The position numbers were made by a program, and so were the translations under genes. Source: Entonaema liquescens (lineage: Eukaryota; Ascomycota; Sordariomycetes; Xylariales; Xylariaceae). Taken from it: DNA of 64,000 nt. Each line of letters begins with the position of its first letter. Position 1 is the first letter of the stretch. The notes beneath the pieces were generated by a model, which saw nothing but the letters and a program-made list of their open reading frames with translations, did no database searches and was not told where the DNA came from. This document shows positions 33,239-44,118 of this stretch, in pieces. Location: positions 1,302,001 through 1,366,000 of the forward strand of contig CADCSX010000003.1 of NCBI GenBank assembly GCA_902805475.1. The letters run 5' to 3'.

Positions 33239-35740
33239 ATGCCCCCGACTCCAGAGTCTCAGCTTGGTGATGGCTCGGCCAGCAATGAGCCCACGCCGCC
33301 TGCGGGCTCTTCGGTTAATTATACGCCCCCAAATCCAGACTCTATGATAAAAGTTACAAGAGGACATAGCTGTGTGTTATGCCAACAACGTAAGGTACGC
33401 TGCGACAAGAGCAAACCCTGTTCCAATTGTGTAAAGGCCAATGTGGAATGCCGCGTCGTGCCACCTCAACCACCTAGGCGGCGCAAGAAGCGCGTTCCCG
33501 AGCGAGACTTGGTGGAGCGCTTACGGAAATATGAAGCACTACTTGCCCAGAACGGCATCGAATTTGATTCGCTAGGCCCGGATGTCAAGATTGTGGACCC
33601 CGGCTCCGTTGAGGACGGTGACGAGCTGGAACCCGAGTTTATAAGACAGAGAAGTAAGGAGTCTCCAGCCGGTGTGGACCCTGAGTTGATCTCATCACCC
33701 GGCGAGACCGCCCATGTTCCCAGGTAAGCCAACCGCACCCCAAGCCGGCGGGGAACGTTTCATCCGGGACCTTTGACTAACCACTTACCTCACTAGGACG
33801 TTTAAATGGTTTCCTTTTCAGAGGGAGGCTAGTGATTTTCTCTTTCCTGATTCGTCACCCTATACTAATATTGACCCAGTTCCGAGCAACGGATGAAGCA
33901 CTTAAGGACTCATCTGACGAAGAGGACGTTGGTTCATCCATCAACCAAGCATACGACAAGATGTTTGACAGCCCTGATGGCTTCCCTTTTGTGATCGGTG
34001 GTCAGTTCGAAAGTGTCACCGCGCAACATCCATCCGCCATCCAAATATTTCAGTTATGGCAGATCTACCTAAATAATGTTAATCCTCTTCTCAAGCTTAC
34101 ACATACACCGACGTTACAAGTACGGATCATCGAGGCCGGGGCAAACCTCGACAAGGTGTCCAAGTCCCTCGAAGCATTAATGTTTTCAATTTATCTAATG
34201 GCCATCACAAGTATAGACGAGGAGGAATGCCAGACCACATTTAACGGATCGAGACTCGACTTGCTATCCAAGTATTATTATGCTACACAGCAGGCCCTCC
34301 TTAATGCAGGATTTATGCGCAATCCAGATCTCACCTTGCTGCAAGCTTATCTATTATATCTTGTAAGATGAAAATCACTTCGTCCATTTCAGGTCTAGGT
34401 CTGACGTATCTCAGATGGGCATCCGACAATATTCGGATCCCCGGTCGTTATTTTGCTTAACCGGAATCGGTGTACGCCTCGCACAGAGGATGGGTTTACA
34501 TCGAGACGGCGCTCAATTTAATTTATCCCCATTCGAAGTAGAAGAAAGAAGACGGCTATGGTGGAACCTCGCCGGGTTTGATAGGAGGATAGGTGAACTC
34601 TGTGGCTCCATCATCACTGCTATATCCAATGGGGGCAACTGCAAGTTACCGCTCAATATTGACGATGCCAATTTACACCTTAATGCCAAAGACCCCCCTC
34701 CTCCGTATACCGGTGCAACCGAGATGATGTTCTCCCTCTCACGTCTTGAGTTTGCCAAGGCACCAGGAAACGATAAGATGAGGGGCCAATCTTCGGAAAC
34801 AAATCCCCAAGCGGTTGCAAGCGTTGCCGACCACCGGTTGTCGAGCTACCTCGAGCGATTCTCCTCCCACATGGAAGATACCTACCTTAAATATTGCGAC
34901 CCCAAAGTCCCACTTCATTATATGACTCTTCTTATGACACGAGCGAATATTTGCAAACTGAAGATAGTATCCGGCTTCTTCCGTGTTGCACTTACGGCCC
35001 CCGCCCCCTTACCGACGGCCGAAAGGGAAGCGCTCTTCATCGAGGCAATCAAGATGGTAGAATACGACACCATGATGCAGGCGAGAGAAAGTCTTCGGGG
35101 CTTCCTCTGGTATACAAATATGCATTTTCCATTCCCGGCATATATATGCCTGCTGACCGAACTCCGCCATCGTACGACCGGTGAATTATGCGATCGTGCG
35201 TGGGAAACGATCTGCGAGCACGCTGACCGGAGGAAGATGACAACTCACATGCGTAGTCCCATGCACTTATCTTTCAGCCCTCTCTTCGTCAAAGCATGGG
35301 ACGCGCGCGAGGCCGCCGAAGCTGCTCTTGGGCGTACCCTAGCACCACCTCGTCTCATTACTCACATGAGACAGATCGCGGCTCGGCTACCAAAAGCAAT
35401 GAAGAAAAGGTCACCCGCACCAACACCTTCACCTAAGATTCCTGTTATAAGCGGTGCTTACGTTGCAACGGCGCCGACGCCACCAGAGCAGCCGGCCATA
35501 CCAGGCACCGTACCCCTATACCCAGAAGGCGACTTATTCGGAGGTGGTATGCCACCAATAGACATGAACCGGCAATTTGCCAATGCGTTCCCGGACTTGA
35601 ACTTTGGCGGCGAGATGGATTGGAATTACCTAATGCAGGAATACAGCGGGTTCATCGCCCACCCACCGCAGATGAGCGCCTTCGCAAATCAGACGCCGAT
35701 GCAAGATCCCAATCAACCCCAAGCTGCCGCATGGCAATGA
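33239..35740 (+). CDS. Zn2Cys6 transcription factor with Fungal_trans domain
   Basis: Exons 33239-33723, 33797-33827, 33880-34362 and 34415-35740 give 774 aa. The zinc cluster is complete: Cys45, 48, 55, 61, 64 and 71 in CVLCQQRKVRCDKSKPCSNC...C (CX2CX6CX5CX2CX6C). A linker and coiled-coil helix (ERDLVERLRKYEALLAQNGI) follow for dimerisation, then the Fungal_trans (middle homology) domain from about 190, with LFCLTGIGVRLAQRMGLHRDG and EERRRLWWNL as its hallmark. The tail is Pro-rich. The tiny 31-nt exon (encoding TFKWFPFQRE) is followed by a 52-bp intron that starts GCTAGT, a GC-AG intron with a TACTAAT branch point. This was chosen because it joins WFPFQRE directly to FRATDEALKDSSDEE. Probably nuclear; targets unknown, the divergent MFS pump being a natural candidate. 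Confidence 0.9.
33828..33879 (+). other. Probable GC-AG intron
   Basis: Donor GCTAGT, branch point TACTAAT, acceptor GACCCAG, 52 bp. Reading through with a different acceptor gives an uncharacteristic hydrophobic insert, so splicing is favoured. It is the only non-GT donor I needed in the window. Confidence 0.6.
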
Positions 35741-36694
35741 ACTTGTATGTACGCATATTTTGCACTTTTTTCTAATGGGTGAGGTATATATGGATCTGGA
35801 CATATAATGGATGAACGATATACGATTTTAAATGGCACAAGGCACATAACTACCTACTTACCTAAGGTACTCAACTATCTCAGCGTGTATATAAGAGGTC
35901 TGTATATGGAAGGTCGGGACTCCACTGGAAAGCTGGCAAAAGTGTATGTATTGTACATATATATAATATTTATTATATGGGTTCAGATGAGAGCGCACTG
36001 GGTGAGGGGTGAACTTATACCTACTGTTTTCTAGAAAGACACCAAGACGGGAAGAATCGTGTACTGGATGGATTGATAGAGGAGTAGAGATGGCAGAAAT
36101 GCATCCTTATAGGCGAGACGAGGTTTACCTATATCTAGATCATTATAAATAATCCAAAGGGTAAGATGGGAAATAATCAATTCATTCGAGGATCTTCTAA
36201 CCATGTGTTGCGAAGTAGGCTCAGTGTAGACTCGCGTGTAACCTGCTGAAAAGGGGCTACCATAGGTATTACATGCACCAAGTCACGCAATATGCTAGAC
36301 CTCTTCACAGGATTAGGTAGCTATACTTGTTAAGCTACTCCATTGGGGGTTAATGTAAAGATACTTGAAAAGGATGAGGAATCATTAAATAGGGGTAGTT
36401 GCACAGGGAAACTAGGGAAAGCTCTCACAGATTTTGATAGTTACGCCGTACGAGTGTCTATTTGTACTGATGATGTATAGCTTGCATAGAACGTTAAACA
36501 ACAAACATAACAACTTAACCAAGTCTAATATATGTGAAAGGCATATATCCACACTATAAAAGCACAGCAAGGCTACGAACAGTGAAAACACTCACCTACC
36601 TCAGACCAACTTTTCGTTGAAGCCGAGGCGAAAACTCACCAAATAAAGGCTTCTTTCCTAGGGGTAGAAGAATGTCTCGCTCCACGTCTCCTCC
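35741..36694. other. Convergent intergenic region
   Basis: 3' flanks of the regulator (+) and amidoligase-type gene (-); AT-rich, no coding signal. Confidence 0.5.
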
Positions 36695-39254
36695 TCACTT
36701 TGGCGGACCGTACATCTGCTCCCTATCCCAGACATAACGGGACTCAGCAAACATGCCCATATCCCCGAGAAAGTCACAGACATCATACCTATCCTCATCC
36801 TCATGCTCCCCCGGATCATAATCCCCCCTAGCCTTCGCCGCCCTCACCCCCATATCCCGATCCTCCTGCTGCAGCAGCCGATCCAGCACAGCCGCAAACT
36901 CGACCGGCGTCGCCCGGCGCGCGAACCCCACCAGCCCCGTCGCGATCCGCGCCCACATCCCCACCCACCGCGCATCCAGGGTGCCGGCTGCCTCGCGGAA
37001 CTCGACCGTGCGGGTGTTCGTCGACAGCGCGCCGTCCGCGCAGTCGTCCTTCAGCTCCTCGGCGCTGTAGCTGCGGAAATTGTAGTTGAGCCGGCGGCCG
37101 AAGGGCCGGATAGAAGCGACGAGACGGCGAGCGCCGACTCGCAGTGCGCGAGCTTGGCGAGCCCGGAGATGCCGGATGTTGTCGGGTGGATTGGCGGGGA
37201 CGGCGAGACCGCGTGCTCGAAGGCTTTCGCGAAGATCGGGTCGTGGCGCGCGGATGCGCCGGCGGGGTCCGGGAGAGGGTAAAGGGAGGAGGGAACCCAC
37301 CCGATGCGGTCCCATAGGGCGTCGGGGAGACGGATGTATTTGTCGGTTTCGCTCTGGTATAGCGCGGTGATCTCGTCGACGTCGTGGGGGATTTTGCCTG
37401 CCCAGGTTGCTTGTTCTTCTTCTTCTTCTTCTTCTTCTTCTCCTTCTCCTTCTTCTCCTTCTGGTTCGTGGTATGGGGGAAAGGACTATATTGTGAAGTT
37501 GGCTCTGGGTAGTTGTAATTGTGTTTATTGGAAGCCCTTGTGAGTGGGATAGGGGGTGGAGAATCGAGCGGTGCGCCAGCGGATGGCTTCTTGGGTAGAG
37601 GCTCGGGGTTGGGATCCAGGGGGCTGGAATTTGGTCTCGAGGCACTTGGAGAAAAGGGTAATGGCACACTAGTATTTGCAGGCGGTGTAGGGCCATAAGG
37701 ATGAGGCGGCGGTGTCGGTAGTTCATCCTCGTGTACGGGACTTGGCGGCTCGGCGAGGGATTTATATTGCTCAAAGAGATCCGCGATACCATCATTCGTC
37801 TGTATGACTTTGTTATATTCAGATAAACTGGGACGGTCGTTATTACCATCTGCGTCCTCACTCGGGTCCATTCGATCAGCTATGCGTTGCCACCTCTTAA
37901 TAATAGAGCGCGAGTCAATCCGCTGTTCCTTATTCGGTCTTGGCTTCCAGAGTATGGGACCGACCTGAGTCGATGCTATGTCGAACTTTTCAGTGGCCGG
38001 ATTGTATCGGAACCCGTAACGCGTAACTTCGAGATATGATGCACACGCTCGCAGAACAGTGTAGAACATGTCATCGTCTAGTTCATCGATACCTCTGCCA
38101 TAAAAATATTCACATTGCGCCAGAATTAGAATCTCTATCTGGTCAATCGTGTCGAGTTTGGCGATGTATGTATGCCCGTAATTCTCTTGACAGAGGTTAT
38201 AGACATGGTGGATGACCTGAGTACCTTGAAATGCATCCCAACGAATCCAACCTATATTCCTGTATAGTGTATCATAATCGGGAGGTACGTCAAGCTTCCC
38301 TTCCTGTTCACGTAGGTGATTCCCTAGAGCCACCATTTGTTCGAATGATGGTAGATGAGGGGTTTCTGAGTCGCTGGAATGATGTGATGATGGCTTTTCT
38401 GACGGTGCTTGGTCAGAATCATCTCCCAATGTCATAAACGGACCTACATCGTTCCGCCATTTGGCGTATGCTTCCCACTTGGCCACGCTGCCGAACGCCG
38501 CTTCCTCCCAGGTGGTATCTGAAAATTTGGTTACTGCTATAGGGTCTTCGTCCCCGTACCACGGTCCAACCTCTTTTTGTACATCCTTTGCGGTAATCCC
38601 TTCACAGGCCAACCGACTGTGATAGCGGATACTCGCAGAATACGGGTAAACTCTACGCCACGGGGGGTGTAGGCGTGAGAGGGTAGGGTCAGCAACCCAG
38701 AGCAACATGCCCAGTCTTCTGATAGTCTCACCTTTGAAGAAATCTGTTCCATGCCCAACGTGAACATGAAAACCACATGTCGGATTGACACGTAGACGGT
38801 AACTGTGTGTGAGTAAGTTGGTAACGTATTCGATCTCCTTAAACGATTCGTCCATCGCCCATAACGCTGGGCTTTGGACTTCAATAGCCTGCCACCTATA
38901 TTTATCCATGAACTTCTCTTTGACACTACCGTCCAAGGTGACATTCCACTTGTCTTTATCACGAAGTCGAGATAATGTCTGGTCAGTAAGCGCCGCCGCT
39001 GGAGTAGCGTAACCACGTCCAGGTTCAGCAACGGGAATCCCTTTTGCCTTTAGGGTAGAACGAATGCTTGCCATGATTTCTATCGCAGCCTCGAAGCTTT
39101 TTTTGTCGACTCGTAGCAGAGGTGGGAGCAAGTGAGCCTCGGCCTTATTCGGGTCCGGCTCACTATGCGGTAAATAAGCTACCAAAAATTCCAATTCTAT
39201 ACCAAATGAATTGCGAGTGCCGACTGGCACGGTAAATTCATTCGAAATCCCCAT
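36695..39254 (-). pseudogene. Amidoligase-family protein gene with two apparent frame breaks
   Basis: The 5' part (39254 to about 37480) encodes the ATP-grasp-like COOH-NH2 ligase (Amidoligase_2) core: SFGIELEFLVAYL at the N-terminus and NPTCGFHVHVGHG (residues about 165-177), both family signatures, then a long helical region and a Pro/Ser-rich linker. The family C-terminus (TNTRTVEFREAAGTLDARW, then DVCDFLGDMGMF) is present but in another frame, ending at 36695. The piece between (about 37475-37105: PHDVDEITALYQSETDKYI, IGWVPSSLYPLPDP) is in the third frame. Each switch needs one extra base: near the G5 run at 37475-37479 and near GGG at 37103-37105 (plus-strand view). A GAA/TTC microsatellite (about 37413-37440) encodes poly-Glu in the middle frame. 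Such fungal ligases are thought to make isopeptide or peptide-like bonds; the substrate is unknown. It could be a real pseudogene or an intact gene with base-calling errors. No intron explains both breaks well. Confidence 0.8.
37413..37440. repeat. (TTC/GAA)n microsatellite inside a coding region
   Basis: About nine uninterrupted TTC units on the plus strand with further imperfect units to about 37462. It reads as acidic poly-Glu in the frame that matches the downstream amidoligase sequence, and as poly-Lys in the upstream frame. Confidence 0.85.
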
Positions 39255-39942
39255 CTTTAGGTTTCATAAATTGCATATAACGCCGTCTAGGAGGGTCAAT
39301 TCTATCGATATCCGGGTAGCTTCACCTCGTCTTCGTTCAAGCTTCGATACCGCTTACGCTCGCTCACTACTTTGCAATAAATGATCCAGCATTACACCAC
39401 ATTACGTCTAGGTGGGCTCCATGGATATTGGCCGGCTTAAGAACGAATATATTACTTCTCATGAAAGGAGAAGACAATCGCGTTGTATGCCCTTTTACTT
39501 GTTGTTTTATAACAAAGATCCTGGAAAACCACTTATCCAAGTGAAAAGGGGTTAACTCTTGTACTGGACCGGGGCTTCAAAGAACTAATAGCACCATTTG
39601 ATAAATTTTATTGTTCTGTCTCTGCTCTGCGTTGTGCCATAGCTACCAGCTCATAGGGGTTTTATTAGCCCTACTAACCGGAGACCTAATGACTAATACC
39701 ATACTCTCAACAGCCTCCTCCTCCTCGAACATTAATTTCCATCGACGTATGCTTATTCATCAATACTCGAATCGTCTCCTCGTGAATTAGGGTTGTCACG
39801 TACAACATGACTTGGGTATAAAGGGGGTTTGCTGCTAATATCAAAGTGTACGAAAAAAGGAACGGCGGCTACCAAAAATCATTGCTCCGTATAACCACAA
39901 TATTCGACCTAGTAACCATCGAACTTGTGCCTATATAGGTCC
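39255..39942. other. Intergenic region
   Basis: Promoter of the amidoligase-type gene and 3' flank of the DUF7707 gene. No repeats or coding signal seen. Confidence 0.5.
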
Positions 39943-40720
39943 CTAGAGCATGTAGGCGAACATGCCGAGAGCGACAGCGGCGGCACCATTTCCCAAATAT
40001 TGAATACTAGTTGGGACAGCGGCAGCTTCGGAGGAAGATGAACTCGGCGCAGCAGCGGAACTAGCGGCGGGAGTGGCAGTACCACTGGGGGCTGCACTAG
40101 AACTGCTAGTCGAGCTAACGCTTCCCTCTCCCTGGTGCTTAGCTACGTCTTCCTTGCCACATTTATCGCCGTATGTTGATGTACAGTTCTTTTGACCGGC
40201 AGCGTTGTTCTCGGTTTCTTTGATGCAGTCACTTTGAAGTCTTTGGCAAACAAACTACAGAGAACAATAGTTAGTATACTCTCCTAGATAGCGGTAGTAG
40301 AAATTTCGCGAGAAAGGAAATGAAGATTCTTACCCAAGGTACCGTGTTCTGGTAGAGATTCATGTCCGGCTCATTACCGCCCTGGCAAACGCAGTCGAAA
40401 TTTAGAGTGCTCTACATCGTTATTAGACAAGCGCTTAGGCCAAACATCGACACCGGCTACCGGAAACTCACCACACTGCATTCGTTCTGAACTACTGATC
40501 CACAGAGGGTACCGCAGCTGTCTTGCTGTCCTTGACACCAGGCGACTGTGGAAAATGATCAGCATCAGTTACTCACATCGCAACTTGAAGAGAACTTACC
40601 GCGATCGGAGATGTCTACTACACTAGGGTTAGGAAGTTTAAAGGTCGAGTTGGAATCGGATTGCGCAGAGACAAGGGCGAGGGCAGATAGCACCACGGCG
40701 GCGGCGCGTGTGTTGATCAT
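39943..40720 (-). CDS. Small Cys-rich GPI-anchored-type surface protein (DUF7707)
   Basis: Exons in transcription order: 40720-40600, 40545-40472, 40411-40334 and 40254-39943, giving 194 aa. Residues 1-19 are a secretion signal (INTRAAAVVLSALALVSAQ). The mature domain carries a spaced cysteine pattern (WCQGQQDSCGTLCG, NECSV, DCVCQGG, FVCQRLQSDC, KNCTSTYGDKC) together with LYQNTVPWF, which matches the DUF7707 family of fungal secreted proteins. A Ser/Thr/Ala/Pro-rich spacer (about 125-170) leads to a hydrophobic C-terminal tail (GNGAAAVALGMFAYML) expected to direct GPI anchoring. Likely located at the cell wall or plasma membrane. Biochemical function unknown; some family members are studied as surface proteins. 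Confidence 0.85.
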
Positions 40721-42730
40721 GTTTGCGATTGAATCGGATTTATAGTTGATGGGGTACCGGAATTGACTTTGATGCGAACCAAAATCTATAGTTAAGTAAA
40801 TATCTTATTGTTGAGAGTAAAGTTTTGTGAGACGTGGATTGGGACGGGAAAGAAGAGATGATTTTTTTTTTTTTTTTACTATGGATTGAAGGAGAAGATG
40901 GAAGAAAGAATTTGGAGAGTTTGAGAATGAAGTGCGATGCAAGCCGGGATGGGGTACGTAATAAGACGGAGATGGTGTGTTGATTGTGGGTTGTACCTGA
41001 ATTCGTTGGCCGGGGGTGGACAAGGGAGGTATGTCCGTAGAGTATTAGGATGTTTTAGTATTTGTTTGATGAGGTTCCCTCTTCGGATAGCTGGGAGGGT
41101 GGTAGGTATGAAGATATAAAAAAAAAAAAAAAAAAAAGCTCAGGATGGCCGGAGACAAAAGACCATAGAGACAAAATGGAATACGCATTTGACCGATGAA
41201 GCTCACGATAACAGGCCCTAATTTAACCAATCATCTTTCATTATTCTTACAAGGATATCTTTCTTTGGAACTGACTGGCGTTGCTGCAGCATTGGTGCCG
41301 CTTGCCGAGAGCACTTGGTATCTTCACTAGTGTCATATCAGGCCAGAAAATTGGAATGCCAAGAACCAAGTTTTGCTGGTAAGCCTACCCCAGACAGGGA
41401 AGGTTGAAAGAAGTATGGCCAATCAACGAGTCACTAATCATCTAGCTCTTCCTATATTCGGCTAGCCCACTTAAAAGTATCGAAAAAGTATCGGCATAGT
41501 TTCTCGCTATCACTTTTCATTATTATGAAGATTTATCTCGTAGACTTCTGTCTCCAATTTAAGCATTACGTGTGAGAGATAATTCACGTCATCTTACTGA
41601 AATTGACTTCGTAATTCCCATCATATCCCCTATTGGAGTACGAAACCGCATCAACTCAAGTCCATTACGAGAAAAGTAAGGTACCGATTTATCCTTATGT
41701 GGTAAGCGTCCACGACAGCAATGCAGCTTCTCCTGCGTCTGCTTCGTATCGCCGTACTAAAATATTTGGGTTGGGTGTACAGCATGCGGGGTTTCTACAG
41801 ACGGGATTGGACAGGATCTCCAACTAGTAGGTACGCCTCAGGTACTTGGGTAGGAGCTTTAAGTCTAATGGAATGGAGGTTACTCTGAAGGTAGCTAGTC
41901 AGGTACAACCATGAACTAATCGTACGTACAATCCGTACAACCCATGTAACATCAACCTGTGTACATGGAAGTGAGATGGGAACGGTAAGCAAATAGTCTA
42001 TTCCAACTTTTACAACTTTCTTTACCATTTTCTATTGTCTTTCATAAGGGGCGTAGCTTATACGCCTCGATGGAATGGAAGACATCCGCAATATATTGTT
42101 CTTCTTTTCGCCTCTTCTTTGTTCATGCTTAGTAGAGCTGTGTCAAATCCGATCCGAGGGAAGTTGAAACTCAAGAGCCTACGTTCCTTTTGTAGGTCGC
42201 TTGATATTATCTTATCCGCCAACAAGGGTATGTGATGCTCGGTGGTTGCCACTCGGCTCACCATATTAACATCTCCTTTTTAATTAATCGCAATGACACA
42301 CGCGGAATCTACGCGAGCGATTTAATGCAAAAAAGACTAGCATATTATTTTCAACCCTCCTCTGTATATTCTTATTGATACAAGGCGGTTCCTTTTATAA
42401 ATACCCAGCATCCTCGCAGACGACGCGGATTTACCGTCGTTAGGAAGGAATATGTTCGAGGTCATTCGCGACCATACGTGACCAATAACTCGTCTCTTAA
42501 TCCTACCTCTTGGAACGGATTTGAAACGCTTCACTAACTTTCTCCCTCGGTTATCACCAATGCTCCGTGCTCGACGGCGCTAGCAAGTCACAAGTGTGCT
42601 ACTAATTGGAGGGATTTAAAGCCGAAATTAAGTGGAATTGGCAACTCTTTCGCATGGTCCCATAATTGCCTGGTTAACCGATGAGAACCTCAGAATCTGT
42701 TGTCTCTAAAACTTTGCCGGGTCTCGGCGT

Positions 42731-42773
42731 GTTAGCAAAAGTGTTAGCAAAAATATTAACAAAAATGTTAGCG
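42731..42773. repeat. Short tandem repeat (GTTAGCAAAA-like)
   Basis: Three to four imperfect units of GTTAGCAAAAAT, one carrying transitions (ATTAACAAAAAT). Confidence 0.6.
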
Positions 42774-42956
42774 AACTACGGATTACGAACGGTACGAACG
42801 CCGACAGCCCAATTAAGCTTTTTTGCTACGTCGGCCACCCAGCCACCAACTCATCCCAGCTCATCCCTAGCCATCTAGCTCACCGTGCTTTGTCGATCTC
42901 AAGTGGTTTAGCGCCAAAAAATCGATACGCGAGTAGAACCCAACGCCAATCATAAA

Positions 42957-42995
42957 CGATCAGTGATCAGTGATCGGATCAATGATCAGCAATCA
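42957..42995. repeat. Overlapping GATCAGT repeats
   Basis: Tandem TGATCAG words that are each self-complementary, about 39 bp in all. A simple repeat; no function assigned. Confidence 0.6.
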
Positions 42996-44118
42996 ACTGA
43001 AAGTGCAGATGAATGCCTACTTCGGAATCTCCACGTGGGGCCGATATGGTCCGTGAGAACGGATACATCCGCCATCCCGTCGAGCTTTACAAAGCAAACA
43101 AAATAATCGGGCTTCGTCATTGTGGGTTTCCGACCAACAGGCCTAGCGTATCTCTTCAACTTCCTAGGAAGTCTTTACTCGACACTCTCTAACGTGCTTT
43201 GGATTCTGACATGTCATCTAGGAATTTTTACTGAAGATAAGTAGGTGTTTCTACATACCCGTCTCATGTCGCTCCGAAACGAGTGATTTCAAAAAGCACA
43301 TATTCAGTTTGCTTGCACCGAGTTCTAAAACATGAGCATTATAAACTAAGATCCGAATAAGTGTTCGGTACCTAAGCCTATATACCCTACGGCTGTCTTC
43401 TCATCTATAGACCTAGATTTATATAATTGGATGATCTCTCATATTCATAATCTGCCCAAATTCTTGGCAGCCCTGTTCCCGGCAACACAAGTCTGTAAGG
43501 TACGATCATGTCTTGGCAAACCGTTATTCTAGAACCTTTCCCCAGATTTCTCACCTGCATTCCTGTACTATTTACTTCTATCACATAAGATAGCTGTTGC
43601 TAGAACTTCAACCAATCATTTGAGTTGACTTCGGAGAAGATTCGTTCCGATTAGCTTGTTTGGCTCTCACCTCCGCACCCATCGTGGCTAGCTTAGCATC
43701 ATGGCGGAAAATTAGTGCACCACTCGGATCAAAATAGAACATTTCGGTTGAGATGTCTTCTCATATTTCTCCGGTGGGATGCCATCATATAACTCAATGG
43801 CTTAAGCATTTCAGCATCCATTACTTAGTTGAATATTTAATAAACGCTTTCATCTAGAGTAACGGCCCTATAGGCATTCAGCTTCTGATATCGGGTTGAT
43901 CTTCATTCGTGTTAGATCCCACCGGACCCTGTATGTATATGGGTCCCCATCTTTGAAGCGCTCTATCATGCCATTAAGAGGGGCATGCGTCACCTTGAAT
44001 TAACTGATGCCACTTGCTAAAAAGTATTAAGGGGCACCATTCCCATGAAAAACGCATAATCGATCGCAAGGACAATTACCTTAGTCGTCTTCGCTATTCT
44101 GTTAAGCTTGTGAGCAGA

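Larger units (their letters stand above)
40721..44118. other. Gene-poor region, about 3.4 kb
   Basis: Contains a T16 run (40862-40877), an A20 run (41118-41137), a TTAGCAAAA-type tandem repeat (42731-42773) and overlapping TGATCAG units (42957-42995). Only short random open frames otherwise. The right end is the promoter of the galactanase gene. Confidence 0.55.

Noticed and set aside
33822..33879. Alternative reading of the regulator using the inner CAG acceptor and no second intron
   Set aside because: Gives a hydrophobic insert (VIFSFLIRHPILILTQ) unlike this protein family and translates a clear branch point and acceptor.
36803..37370. Plus-strand frames of 94-159 codons, Arg/Pro-rich
   Set aside because: Antisense to the GC-rich amidoligase C-terminus; biased composition explains the openness.
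40862..41137. T16 and A20 runs as ends of an inserted retroelement
   Set aside because: No target-site duplication or coding remnant between them; probably simple homopolymers in the DUF7707 promoter region.
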